NCBI GenBank assembly: GCA_039587215.1
Contig: JBDHIW010000038.1
Coordinates: forward strand, 1-15,755
Direction: 5' to 3'
Source of the DNA: CAMYLY01 sp039587215
Lineage (GTDB): Bacteria; Gemmatimonadota; Gemmatimonadetes; Gemmatimonadales; GWC2-71-9
Length of the DNA stretch: 15,755 nucleotides
Shown: positions 9,626 through 15,609 of the stretch, piece after piece
How the letters are laid out: the number at the start of each line of letters is the position of its first letter
Numbering within the stretch: the first letter of the stretch is position 1
Position numbers and translations under genes: made by a program
The notes under the pieces: generated by a model
The model's input: only the letters and a program-made list of their open reading frames with translations
The model's database searches: none
Told to the model about the DNA's origin: nothing

Positions 9626-10140
9626 GGCCGGAACATCCGGTACACGTTGTAGACCTTGGAGGCCTGAACGCTGCGCACGAACGTCCACGACCGGATGCGC
9701 TGGTAGATCGTCGCCCGGTACCGGGCCACCCCCCATCGCGCCGCGAAGAAGATCGGCCACGCGAGGACCGCCCAGCCCACGAGGCTGCCGAGCGTGACGG
9801 TGTTGTTCACATGGGACCACGACAGCACCGGCGCGTGGTAGATCGCCTGCCACAAGGGCGTGAGTGCATTGGGCTCGAGGAGCAACCCCGACCCCACCGC
9901 GTCGAAGAGCGGGTCGAGCGCGAAGCCGATCGGCATGAACACGAGGAACCCGAGGATCGCGCCGGGAACCGACACGTTGAGCAGCATGATCGCGGCAAGC
10001 ATCGCCAGGTTGTGGAGCGACACGAGCGGCGTGAGACCGAACACGCTGCCCAACGCGATCCCCGCCGCCACCTGCCCGGGGGTTCCATCCGAATTCAGGG
10101 CTCGGACGAGCGACTGCACGATCTTGACGATGGTGAGCAC
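9622..10140 (-). CDS. DUF2062/TIGR03546-type inner-membrane protein, 172 aa
   Basis: This is a small polytopic membrane protein. Residues 13-39 carry the family's opening (RALNSDGTPGQVAAGIALG, then SVFGLTP). Hydrophobic segments lie near 24-38, 44-75 and 113-136, and a basic, probably cytoplasmic tail ends RMFRP. GTG at 10140 is chosen because the protein then begins like TIGR03546 members (short hydrophobic start, then L-x-x-L-x-x-A-L-N-S). In-frame GTG codons farther upstream (around 10155-10164) are possible but add atypical residues. Its stop overlaps the start of the TIGR03545-type gene by 4 bp, so the two proteins probably act together in the envelope. It is divergent from the acyl-CoA synthetase gene, with a 78-bp gap. 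The biochemical function is unknown. Confidence 0.82.
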   Translation of the reverse strand: MLTIVKIVQSLVRALNSDGTPGQVAAGIALGSVFGLTPLVSLHNLAMLAAIMLLNVSVPGAILGFLVFMPIGFALDPLFDAVGSGLLLEPNALTPLWQAIYHAPVLSWSHVNNTVTLGSLVGWAVLAWPIFFAARWGVARYRATIYQRIRSWTFVRSVQASKVYNVYRMFRP

Positions 10141-10207
10141 GATGGAAGTGTCTCGCCGCACCCGCACCTTTGTCCAGCCTGCCCCCCCAAGACGGCACCT
10201 CCCCCGG

Positions 10208-10213
10208 TAGATT
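10208..10213 (+). promoter_or_regulatory. Possible -10 element of a leaderless acyl-CoA synthetase mRNA
   Basis: TAGATT (TANNNT pattern) sits 5 nt before the ATG at 10219. That would put transcription start at or next to the A of the start codon. There is no Shine-Dalgarno-like sequence in the bases before the ATG, which fits a leaderless transcript. No convincing -35 is present. If the true start codon lies elsewhere the argument fails. Confidence 0.35.
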
Positions 10214-10218
10214 GGGTC

Positions 10219-12351
10219 ATGCCCTCGCTCGACCCAATTCTCAAACCGCGTTCGATCGCGGTCATCGGTGCATCGCGGCAGCCAAACACCATCGGCTGGC
10301 AGATCCTCCACAATCTCCTGACGCACGGCTTCCAGGGTCCCGTCTACCCGGTCAACCCGAAGGCGCGCGCGATCCACTCCATTCCGGCATACCCTGCCGT
10401 CGGAGCGATCCCCGAACCCGTGGACCTCGCGATCATCGTCGTGCCGAAGGAGCACGTCACTCCGGTCGTGCGCGAGTGCGCCGACGCCGGCGTGCAGGGG
10501 CTCGTCGTGATCTCCGCCGGTTTCAAGGAGATCGGCGGAGACGGCGTCGCGCGGGAGCAGGAACTCGTGGAGATCGTGCGCGGCGCGGGGATGCGTATGG
10601 TCGGCCCCAACTGCATGGGCGTCATGAACACGACCGAGGCGACGGCGATGAACGCCACGTTCGCACCGGCGGCGCCGCCGACCGGCCCGGTGGCACTGGT
10701 GAGCCAGTCGGGGGCCATGGGGGTCAGCATCCTCGACTACGCCCAGAGCCTCGGGATCGGGATCTCACAGTTCGTGTCCAGCGGCAACAAGGCTGACGTG
10801 AGCGGCAACGACCTCCTCGAGTACTGGCGCGACGACGACAGCGTTGGTCTCGTGCTGATGTACCTCGAGAGCTTCGGCAACCCGGTGCGGTTCGTCGAGC
10901 TGGCACGCGAGATAACCCGCACGAAGCCCGTCTGCGTCGTGAAATCGGGGCGGACCGGGGCCGGGGCGCGCGCCGCGGCGTCGCACACCGGGGCGCTCGC
11001 GGGCACGGAACTCGTGACGGAGGCGATCATTGCGCAGGCGGGCGCCATGCGCGCCGATACGGTCGAGGAACTCTTCGACTTCGCGATGGCGTTCTCGAAT
11101 CAGCCGCAGCCCCGGGGCAACCGGGTCGCGATCGTCACCAACGCGGGCGGGCCGGGGATCATCATCGCGGACGCCTGCGAGGCGCACGGGCTCACGGTGA
11201 CATCACTGACCCCGGAGACCGAGGAGAAGCTGCGCTTCCGCCTGCCCGAAGAAGCGAGCGTTCGCAATCCGGTGGATCTCATCGCGTCCGCCAACGGCGC
11301 CGCCTACGAGTTCGCACTTCGCTGCGTCATGGAAGACCCCCAGGTCGACGCCGCCATCGCCGCCTTCGTCCCGCCGCTGGGCGTGCAGACGCAGGAGGTG
11401 GCGGCCTCCATCGTCCGCGCGAACGAGGGGTTCCCGGACAAGCCCATCATGGCGGTGCTGATGGGCCGCGAGGGACTGCCGGCGGGCATCGCCGAGCTCC
11501 ACGACGCGCAGATCCCCGCGTTCATCTTTCCGGAGTCCGCCGCGCGGGCCTTGGCCGCCATGTGGGACTACCGCCAGACCGCGCGGCGGCCGGTCGGCCG
11601 CCGCGCGTCGTTCGACACCGACGACGACACCGTCGCCGCGATCATCGATGCGACGCTCGCCGACGGGCAGCACAAGGTCAGCGAGCCGGACGCGATGCGC
11701 GTGCTCGACGCCTACGGCATCCCGGTGCTGCCGTGGCGATTCGTGGGAACGCGGGAAAGCGACGACCTCGCGGGGGCCGCGGCGCAGGCGGCGGCGGAAG
11801 TCGGGTGGCCGGTCGCCGTCAAGGTCGTGAGCCCGCACATCGTCCACAAAACCGACGTGGGCGGCGTGGCGCTCGCCCTCGAATCGCCCGCCGACGTGGA
11901 GACGGCGGTCCGCGGCATGCTGGAACTCGCGGCCACGGCCGGGCCGGACGAACAGCCGGCGCTGGTGAGCGGCATGTTCGTCCAGCAGATGGCCGTCGGC
12001 GACGGCACGGAGACGATCGTGGGGCTGAGCCGGGCGCCCCGTGTCGGTCCCCTCGTGATGTTCGGCATGGGCGGGATCTACGGGGAGATCATGCAGGACG
12101 TCGTGCTCCGCCTCGCACCGCTCCTCGACACGGACGCGCTCGAGATGGTGCAGCAAGTGAAGCTCCACCGGCTGCTGGACGGCGCGCGCGGACGTCCGCC
12201 GCGCGATCAGGCGGCGCTGGCCGATGCGATTCTCCGCATCGGCCAACTCGCGGTCCGCCATCCCCGGATCGCGGAGATGGACATCAATCCGCTGATGGCG
12301 CTCCAACACGGCGCCGTCGCAATCGACGCCCGGATCCAGTTGGCAGGCTGA
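10219..12351 (+). CDS. ADP-forming acetate/acyl-CoA ligase, fused alpha and beta chains, 710 aa
   Basis: This is an NDP-forming acyl-CoA synthetase (ACD family) interconverting acyl-CoA, ADP and phosphate with acid, CoA and ATP. The CoA-binding Rossmann domain (about 8-135) has AVIGASRQPNTIG at 14-26 and GPNCMGVMN at 129-137. Succinyl-CoA-ligase-like domains follow (SQSGAMG at 162-168), with the phosphorylated His256 in ASHTGALAG. The C-terminal ATP-grasp half (about 480-710) has VAVKVVSPHIVHKTDVGGV at 532-550 and MDINPLMAL near the end. There is no C-terminal GNAT domain, so it is not a Pat-type protein acetyltransferase. ATG at 10219 starts exactly at the family N-terminus; the long frame upstream is antisense to the neighbouring pair. 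It may make ATP from acyl-CoA or activate acids; substrate unknown. It converges on the KamA-family gene. Confidence 0.92.
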   Translation: MPSLDPILKPRSIAVIGASRQPNTIGWQILHNLLTHGFQGPVYPVNPKARAIHSIPAYPAVGAIPEPVDLAIIVVPKEHVTPVVRECADAGVQGLVVISAGFKEIGGDGVAREQELVEIVRGAGMRMVGPNCMGVMNTTEATAMNATFAPAAPPTGPVALVSQSGAMGVSILDYAQSLGIGISQFVSSGNKADVSGNDLLEYWRDDDSVGLVLMYLESFGNPVRFVELAREITRTKPVCVVKSGRTGAGARAAASHTGALAGTELVTEAIIAQAGAMRADTVEELFDFAMAFSNQPQPRGNRVAIVTNAGGPGIIIADACEAHGLTVTSLTPETEEKLRFRLPEEASVRNPVDLIASANGAAYEFALRCVMEDPQVDAAIAAFVPPLGVQTQEVAASIVRANEGFPDKPIMAVLMGREGLPAGIAELHDAQIPAFIFPESAARALAAMWDYRQTARRPVGRRASFDTDDDTVAAIIDATLADGQHKVSEPDAMRVLDAYGIPVLPWRFVGTRESDDLAGAAAQAAAEVGWPVAVKVVSPHIVHKTDVGGVALALESPADVETAVRGMLELAATAGPDEQPALVSGMFVQQMAVGDGTETIVGLSRAPRVGPLVMFGMGGIYGEIMQDVVLRLAPLLDTDALEMVQQVKLHRLLDGARGRPPRDQAALADAILRIGQLAVRHPRIAEMDINPLMALQHGAVAIDARIQLAG

Positions 12352-12366
12352 GGCGCCGCGCTCAGC
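12347..12366. repeat. Short inverted repeat holding both convergent stop codons
   Basis: GCTGAG (12347-12352) and CTCAGC (12361-12366) are exact reverse complements around an 8-nt GC-rich loop. The TGA of the plus-strand ligase and the TGA of the minus-strand aminomutase gene sit at mirror positions in the arms. There is no T-tract on either side, so it is at best a weak bidirectional terminator. Confidence 0.4.
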
Positions 12367-13519
12367 GGGGCGAGTACCGCCCCGTGCGCGGTTCGTTCCG
12401 GCGCTTCCCCGCGTACCGCCAGGCGGTTCGCGGGCCCGACACGAGCTGGAGCTGATCGAGCCAGTAGGCCTCGTCGTCGCGCTCCGCGATCACCATCTTG
12501 CCGAAATCGTCCTTCCGGTGGGCACGATGGTACCGCATGTAGATGTACTCGTCGTCCACCCCGACGATCTCGATCTTGCCCGACGCATGGGACATCGAGA
12601 ACCGCGCGCGCTTCGCCAACCCCGACACCCGGCGCTGGGCGTCGGTGAAGATGTGCCAGCCCTCCACGATCGGGACCTCGTACGGCTCGTTGCCGGCGGT
12701 CGGCCGACCCTGGAACACGTAGTAGGGCGGGCACGCGGCGAACGAGAGGTCCCGGAATAACGCGGCGAGCGTTTCCGCGCGGTCGTTCACCCCGCGAATG
12801 ATCGGGCACTGATTGACGATGCCGACACCCGCTTTGAGCAGCATCTCGAGCGCCGCCCGCGCCTCCTTCGTGAGTTCGCGCGGATGGTCGAAGTGGTTCA
12901 TGAGGTAGATCCGCGTGCCCTGCCGGCAGTGCTCGGCCAGGAGTTCGACCAGCCTCGGATCGTCCAACACCCGGAACGGATTGAACGCGACCATCTTCGT
13001 GCCGATGCGGATGATCCGCACGTGTGGCACGGCGGCAACGTCACCCAGGATCTGTTCGAGCCGTCGCGTCGACAGGATCAGCGGATCCCCACCCGTGAGG
13101 AGCACGTTGGTGATCTCCTCATGCTCCTGGATGTAGGCGAGCCCCGGCTCGTAGTCGAGCGAGGCATCGTCGTTGTCGTTCATGAAGAGGCGCTTGCGGA
13201 AGCAGTAGCGGCAGTACGCACCGCACACCTCGTTCACGAGCAGCAGCGCAGTATCCGTATACTTGTGCTGACAACCGCGAACCGGGGTGTAGTCCGCCTC
13301 CCGGCTGGCATCCAGCTCACCCCACTCCGTCAGCTCCTGCTCGTGAGGCACGACGAGCCGCCGAATCGGGTCGTCCGGGTCGTCCCAGTCGATAAGATTC
13401 AGGTAGTAGTCGTTGACACGGAAAACGTAGCGCTCCGCAACGGGAGCGAGGCGCCGCCGCTCTTCGGCGGGCAGTTGTTCCAGTTTGGACAGGCTGGTGA
13501 TGTAGCGGACCTTTGCCAA
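12362..13519 (-). CDS. KamA-family radical SAM aminomutase, substrate probably not lysine, 385 aa
   Basis: This is a PLP- and [4Fe-4S]-dependent radical SAM enzyme of the lysine 2,3-aminomutase family. The cluster motif is CGAYCRYC (Cys99, Cys103, Cys106), the SAM-binding GGDP is at 143-146, and NHFDHPRELT at 208-217 and QCPIIRGVND at 237-246 are typical. Lys315 in HASGKIEIVG matches the PLP lysine. Aligned from memory with clostridial lysine 2,3-aminomutase, the Asp that binds the substrate epsilon-amine (Asp293) falls on Arg272, and the second (Asp330) on Ser308 or Met309. The C-terminal zinc-binding Cys cluster is missing. The start is TTG at 13519 with GAGGAG upstream; no in-frame ATG fits. 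No ablB acetyltransferase or efp/epmA neighbour is present, arguing against the beta-lysine osmolyte and EF-P roles. Confidence 0.9.
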   Translation of the reverse strand: MAKVRYITSLSKLEQLPAEERRRLAPVAERYVFRVNDYYLNLIDWDDPDDPIRRLVVPHEQELTEWGELDASREADYTPVRGCQHKYTDTALLLVNEVCGAYCRYCFRKRLFMNDNDDASLDYEPGLAYIQEHEEITNVLLTGGDPLILSTRRLEQILGDVAAVPHVRIIRIGTKMVAFNPFRVLDDPRLVELLAEHCRQGTRIYLMNHFDHPRELTKEARAALEMLLKAGVGIVNQCPIIRGVNDRAETLAALFRDLSFAACPPYYVFQGRPTAGNEPYEVPIVEGWHIFTDAQRRVSGLAKRARFSMSHASGKIEIVGVDDEYIYMRYHRAHRKDDFGKMVIAERDDEAYWLDQLQLVSGPRTAWRYAGKRRNEPRTGRYSPR

Positions 13520-13622
13520 GAGCCTCTCCTCATTCGCTAGAATTGGTTGTATGCGTGCGCTAGCCGTCCTCGACGTTCATGGGTGCTGACACGCGCCCCA
13601 ATAATAGGAAGCCAACGGACCA

Positions 13623-14549
13623 ATGATGGCAACCTCACGCCGGATCGTCGTCACCGGCGGCACAGGAATGATCGGCCGCCGAACCGTCCAAGCCCTTGTA
13701 CGACAAGGACATACGTGCGTCGTGGTGACGCGGGGCTCTCGCAACTCGTTTCCGGAAGCAGGGGTCGAGACCCTCGTCGCCGATCCCACGCGATCCGGGG
13801 ACTGGCAAGCCGCCATCGACGGGGCTGGGGCGGTCATCAACCTGGCCGGCGCCCGGCTGGTCGAGCCGCCCAAGCGCTGGACCGCACGGCGCAAGGCACT
13901 GCTGCGGTCGAGCCGGGTGGAGACGACCGCCCGGGTGGCGGAGGCCATCGCGGCCGCGGCCCATCCCCCGGACGTCTTCCTCAGCGGGTCGGCGATCGGG
14001 ATCTACGGCGACCGCGGAGACGCGCGGATCGACGAGCAGTCGCCCCCCGGAACGGACTTCCTCTCGCGGATGTGCGCCGACTGGGAAGCGGCTGCGGGCC
14101 CGGCGGTGGACCGCTGCCGCGTGGTGTGGCTCCGCACCGGGCTGGTCCTGGACCCCGGTGACGGGTTCCTCGCCCCCATGCTTCCCTTCTTCCGGCTCGG
14201 GCTCGGCGCGGGCTGGGGCAACGGTCGCGGATGGCTCTCCTGGATCCACTGGGCAGACGAGGTGGGCCTCATCCTCGCGGCCATGACCGACCATCGGTAC
14301 GCGGGGCCCATCAACTGCACGGCCCCGGAACCCGTCACCGTGAACGACTTCACGACCGAACTGGCGCGGGTCCTCCGGCGGCCGTCGTTTCTCATGAACA
14401 TCCCCGAGGCCGCGCTTCGGGTGGGGTTGGGCCAGGCCGCCGATGCGCTCGTGCACCTGCAGCGCGCGCTGCCCTCCGCAGCCGAGGCGGCTGGGTACGA
14501 CTTTCGGTTCGCGACGCTCCGCGATGCGCTGAACGACCTGCTGGGATAA
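13623..14549 (+). CDS. TIGR01777-family NAD(P)-dependent epimerase-like SDR protein, 308 aa
   Basis: This is an atypical/extended short-chain dehydrogenase of the YfcH/SDR39U1 group, whose substrate is unknown. The dinucleotide motif TGGTGMIG lies at residues 11-18. INLAGARL with a following W-T-x-x-R-K, and SGSAIGIYGDRGD, are family signatures, and the C-terminal part (about 255-307) matches the DUF1731-like end (P-x-x-A-L-R, AAGYDFRF, then LRDAL). The length is typical. ATG codons at 13623 and 13626 are both possible; AGGA lies about 11-14 nt upstream, a loose Shine-Dalgarno. The 103-bp region shared with the divergent KamA-family gene holds TAGAAT (13538-13543), a candidate -10, but the best -35 (TTGCCA) is 19 bp away. 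The stop is overlapped by the T-tract of the terminator serving the opposite strand. Confidence 0.92.
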   Translation: MMATSRRIVVTGGTGMIGRRTVQALVRQGHTCVVVTRGSRNSFPEAGVETLVADPTRSGDWQAAIDGAGAVINLAGARLVEPPKRWTARRKALLRSSRVETTARVAEAIAAAAHPPDVFLSGSAIGIYGDRGDARIDEQSPPGTDFLSRMCADWEAAAGPAVDRCRVVWLRTGLVLDPGDGFLAPMLPFFRLGLGAGWGNGRGWLSWIHWADEVGLILAAMTDHRYAGPINCTAPEPVTVNDFTTELARVLRRPSFLMNIPEAALRVGLGQAADALVHLQRALPSAAEAAGYDFRFATLRDALNDLLG

Positions 14550-14574
14550 GAAAAGCCGCCTCGATCGAGGCGGC
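14546..14574 (-). terminator. Intrinsic terminator of the Arg-Arg repeat gene
   Basis: Positions 14555-14574 are a perfect 20-bp palindrome (GCCGCCTCGA and its complement), followed on the minus strand by TTTTCTTAT (14554-14546). Stem and T-tract are oriented for the minus-strand gene ending at 14593, 18 nt upstream. On the plus strand no T-run follows, so service to the SDR gene would be incidental. Confidence 0.85.
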
Positions 14575-14592
14575 CGTTACGACCCGGTCCGT

Positions 14593-14835
14593 CTAGGCGG
14601 CGACTCTGCGGTCGCGCCCGCTCCGCCGGTCCCCGATGTCACGCCGATCGTCATCGCGCCGATCGAAGCCGGCGCGACGCCCTGCGGTCTGCCGAACCGA
14701 CATGTCACGACGGTCGCGGCTGCGTCGCTCGGGGACGCCCCTCCGCTCGACGCCTCCGCGACGAACGAACTGCCTGCGCTCGATTCCCGAGCGCTCGTGA
14801 GGGTAATCACGGTGCGGCATGGAAGAGGGCTGCAT
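14593..14835 (-). CDS. Small Arg-Arg dyad repeat protein, 80 aa, unknown function
   Basis: I do not recognise a characterised family. From residue 20 on, RR dyads occur at 20, 25, 31, 37, 42, 53, 59, 64, 70 and 76, with a single Arg at 48 filling the one gap. The spacing therefore alternates 5 and 6, an 11-residue period. Most dyads follow Asp or Glu, as in ERR or DRR. Nine different codon pairs encode the ten dyads, so this is not a recent DNA tandem repeat. Support for a real gene: GGAG 5 nt before ATG 14835, a candidate promoter upstream, and a strong terminator 18 nt after the stop. ATG at 14820 is an alternative start. There is no signal peptide or membrane segment. It might bind nucleic acid or an anionic surface, but that is speculation. 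Confidence 0.65.
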   Translation of the reverse strand: MQPSSMPHRDYPHERSGIERRQFVRRGGVERRGVPERRSRDRRDMSVRQTAGRRAGFDRRDDDRRDIGDRRSGRDRRVAA

Positions 14836-14881
14836 CGTCGCTCCGGAAACGCTCGTAACACCTGACCTGGGTTCGATTTGG

Positions 14882-14909
14882 AAAATAGAAATCCCAGGCG
14901 GTCGCGCAA
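14882..14909 (-). promoter_or_regulatory. Candidate promoter for the Arg-Arg repeat gene
   Basis: On the minus strand TTGCGC (14909-14904), a 16-bp spacer and TATTTT (14887-14882) lie in the gap between the membrane-protein stop and the small gene. The predicted leader is about 40 nt. The -35 matches 3 of 6, so this is a modest call. If it is wrong the gene would depend on read-through from the 91-residue membrane-protein gene. Confidence 0.35.
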
Positions 14910-14933
14910 CTCTGACCGATTTGACCCTTGCAA

Positions 14934-15209
14934 CTAATAGGCCGCGGGCAGCCTCTTGTGGTCTTTCACGCCGCTCCGAACGCCGAGGCCGACCCCGGCG
15001 CCCACCAAGAGTCCGGATACCTTGGTGACGATCGGAAGGATTGCGCCCAACGGCATCGCGGCGATGCCGACAACGGCTCCCACCGCGATCGGAATCGCAG
15101 GGTTCTTCACGGCGTCGACGAACCGCAGCTTCTTGCGCACGAAGCGTCGTGTTTGGATGTACCCGTAGGCGGTTGCGCCCCCGGTCAGTGCCAGCCAGAT
15201 CCACTCCAT
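14934..15209 (-). CDS. Small hydrophobic membrane protein, 91 aa, unknown function
   Basis: I do not recognise the family. The start is ATG at 15209, with AGGAGG 7 nt upstream, one of the best Shine-Dalgarno sites in the window. The frame stays open farther upstream but runs into tRNA-Thr, so a longer protein is rejected. Residues 3-18 form a short aromatic/hydrophobic segment, followed by a basic stretch (TRRFVRKKLRF, 20-30). Residues 38-61 are a clear transmembrane helix, and 64-81 is a Gly/Val segment with glycine-zipper spacing (G-x-x-x-G-type). The tail is basic (KDHKRLPAAY). Two or three membrane passes are likely. The gene lies 143 bp downstream of tRNA-Thr, with no clear terminator or promoter between, so tRNA-operon read-through is possible. 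That gap holds a perfect 12-bp palindrome (15299-15310) without a T-run. Confidence 0.8.
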   Translation of the reverse strand: MEWIWLALTGGATAYGYIQTRRFVRKKLRFVDAVKNPAIPIAVGAVVGIAAMPLGAILPIVTKVSGLLVGAGVGLGVRSGVKDHKRLPAAY

Positions 15210-15352
15210 AATGTCTCCTCCTGCAACACACAACGAGCGGCGACCCCGGCGGGTTTCAAACGGCGCGTGTCGCGCCCGGCGACGGTGGTCCGGAGGGGCC
15301 CCCGCGGGGGATCGAAAAGCAGGTGTGACGGTGCGAGGGACAGATATGTGAG

Positions 15353-15424
15353 AGCCACCGGTCGGAATTGAACCGACGACCACTCGATTACGAATCGAGA
15401 GCTCTACCGCTGAGCTACGGTGGC
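15353..15424 (-). tRNA. tRNA-Thr (anticodon CGT)
   Basis: The full cloverleaf can be drawn: acceptor GCCACCG pairs with CGGTGGC, D-stem GCTC/GAGC, anticodon stem CTCGA/TCGAG around loop TTCGTAA (anticodon CGT, reading ACG), and T-stem GTCGG/CCGAC around TTCAATT. The gene is 72 nt including the discriminator T. CCA is not encoded, so it must be added by the nucleotidyltransferase. Its 5' end lies one nucleotide from the 3' end of tRNA-Leu. Confidence 0.95.
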
Positions 15425-15425
15425 A

Positions 15426-15507
15426 TGCCCTGGCCCGGATTCGAACCGGGACGGCTCGCGCCACTGCCCCCTCAAGACAGCGTGTCTACCAGTTTCACCA
15501 CCAGGGC
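15426..15507 (-). tRNA. tRNA-Leu (anticodon GAG)
   Basis: This is a class II tRNA of 82 nt. Acceptor GCCCTGG pairs with CCAGGGC, anticodon stem CTGTC/GGCAG (one G-U pair) surrounds loop TTGAGGG (anticodon GAG, reading CUC/CUU), a variable arm GGC/GCC has loop GCGA, and T-stem CCCGG/CCGGG surrounds TTCGAAT. The discriminator is A and no CCA is encoded. It is first in a two-tRNA transcript with tRNA-Thr. Confidence 0.95.
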
Positions 15508-15537
15508 CAAAAACCGCCTAACCTACGGCGGGCACGG

Positions 15538-15566
15538 AGTATATGTGGGCGTGGCAGGAGGGTCAA
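15538..15566 (-). promoter_or_regulatory. Strong sigma70-type promoter of the tRNA operon, GC-rich discriminator
   Basis: On the minus strand TTGACC (15566-15561, 5 of 6), an exact 17-bp spacer and TATACT (15543-15538, 5 of 6) lie about 31 nt before tRNA-Leu. The bases after the -10 are CCGTGCCCG, a GC-rich discriminator of the kind that makes stable-RNA promoters sensitive to ppGpp in well-studied bacteria. It is the best promoter match in the window. Confidence 0.8.
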
Positions 15567-15609
15567 TACGACTGCCGCCGCCTCTGGCGCACTCCGCGCC
15601 GGCCTGGGT

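Noticed and set aside
9626..10198. N-terminal 191 residues upstream of the TIGR03545-type protein in the same frame
   Set aside because: This part is out-of-frame reading of the DUF2062 gene; the real start is the GTG at 9625 overlapping that gene's stop.
9205..10218. 338-residue extension upstream of the acyl-CoA ligase
   Set aside because: It is antisense to the envelope pair, Pro/Arg-rich, and the family N-terminus begins at ATG 10219.
14577..14933. 118-residue minus-strand frame overlapping the Arg-Arg repeat gene
   Set aside because: It has Ser/Ala/Gly-rich low-information composition, no Shine-Dalgarno that I can see, and includes the candidate promoter; the 80-residue frame has better signals.
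15210..15464. 85-residue N-terminal extension of the 91-residue membrane protein
   Set aside because: It would be read through tRNA-Thr, and ATG 15209 has an AGGAGG site.
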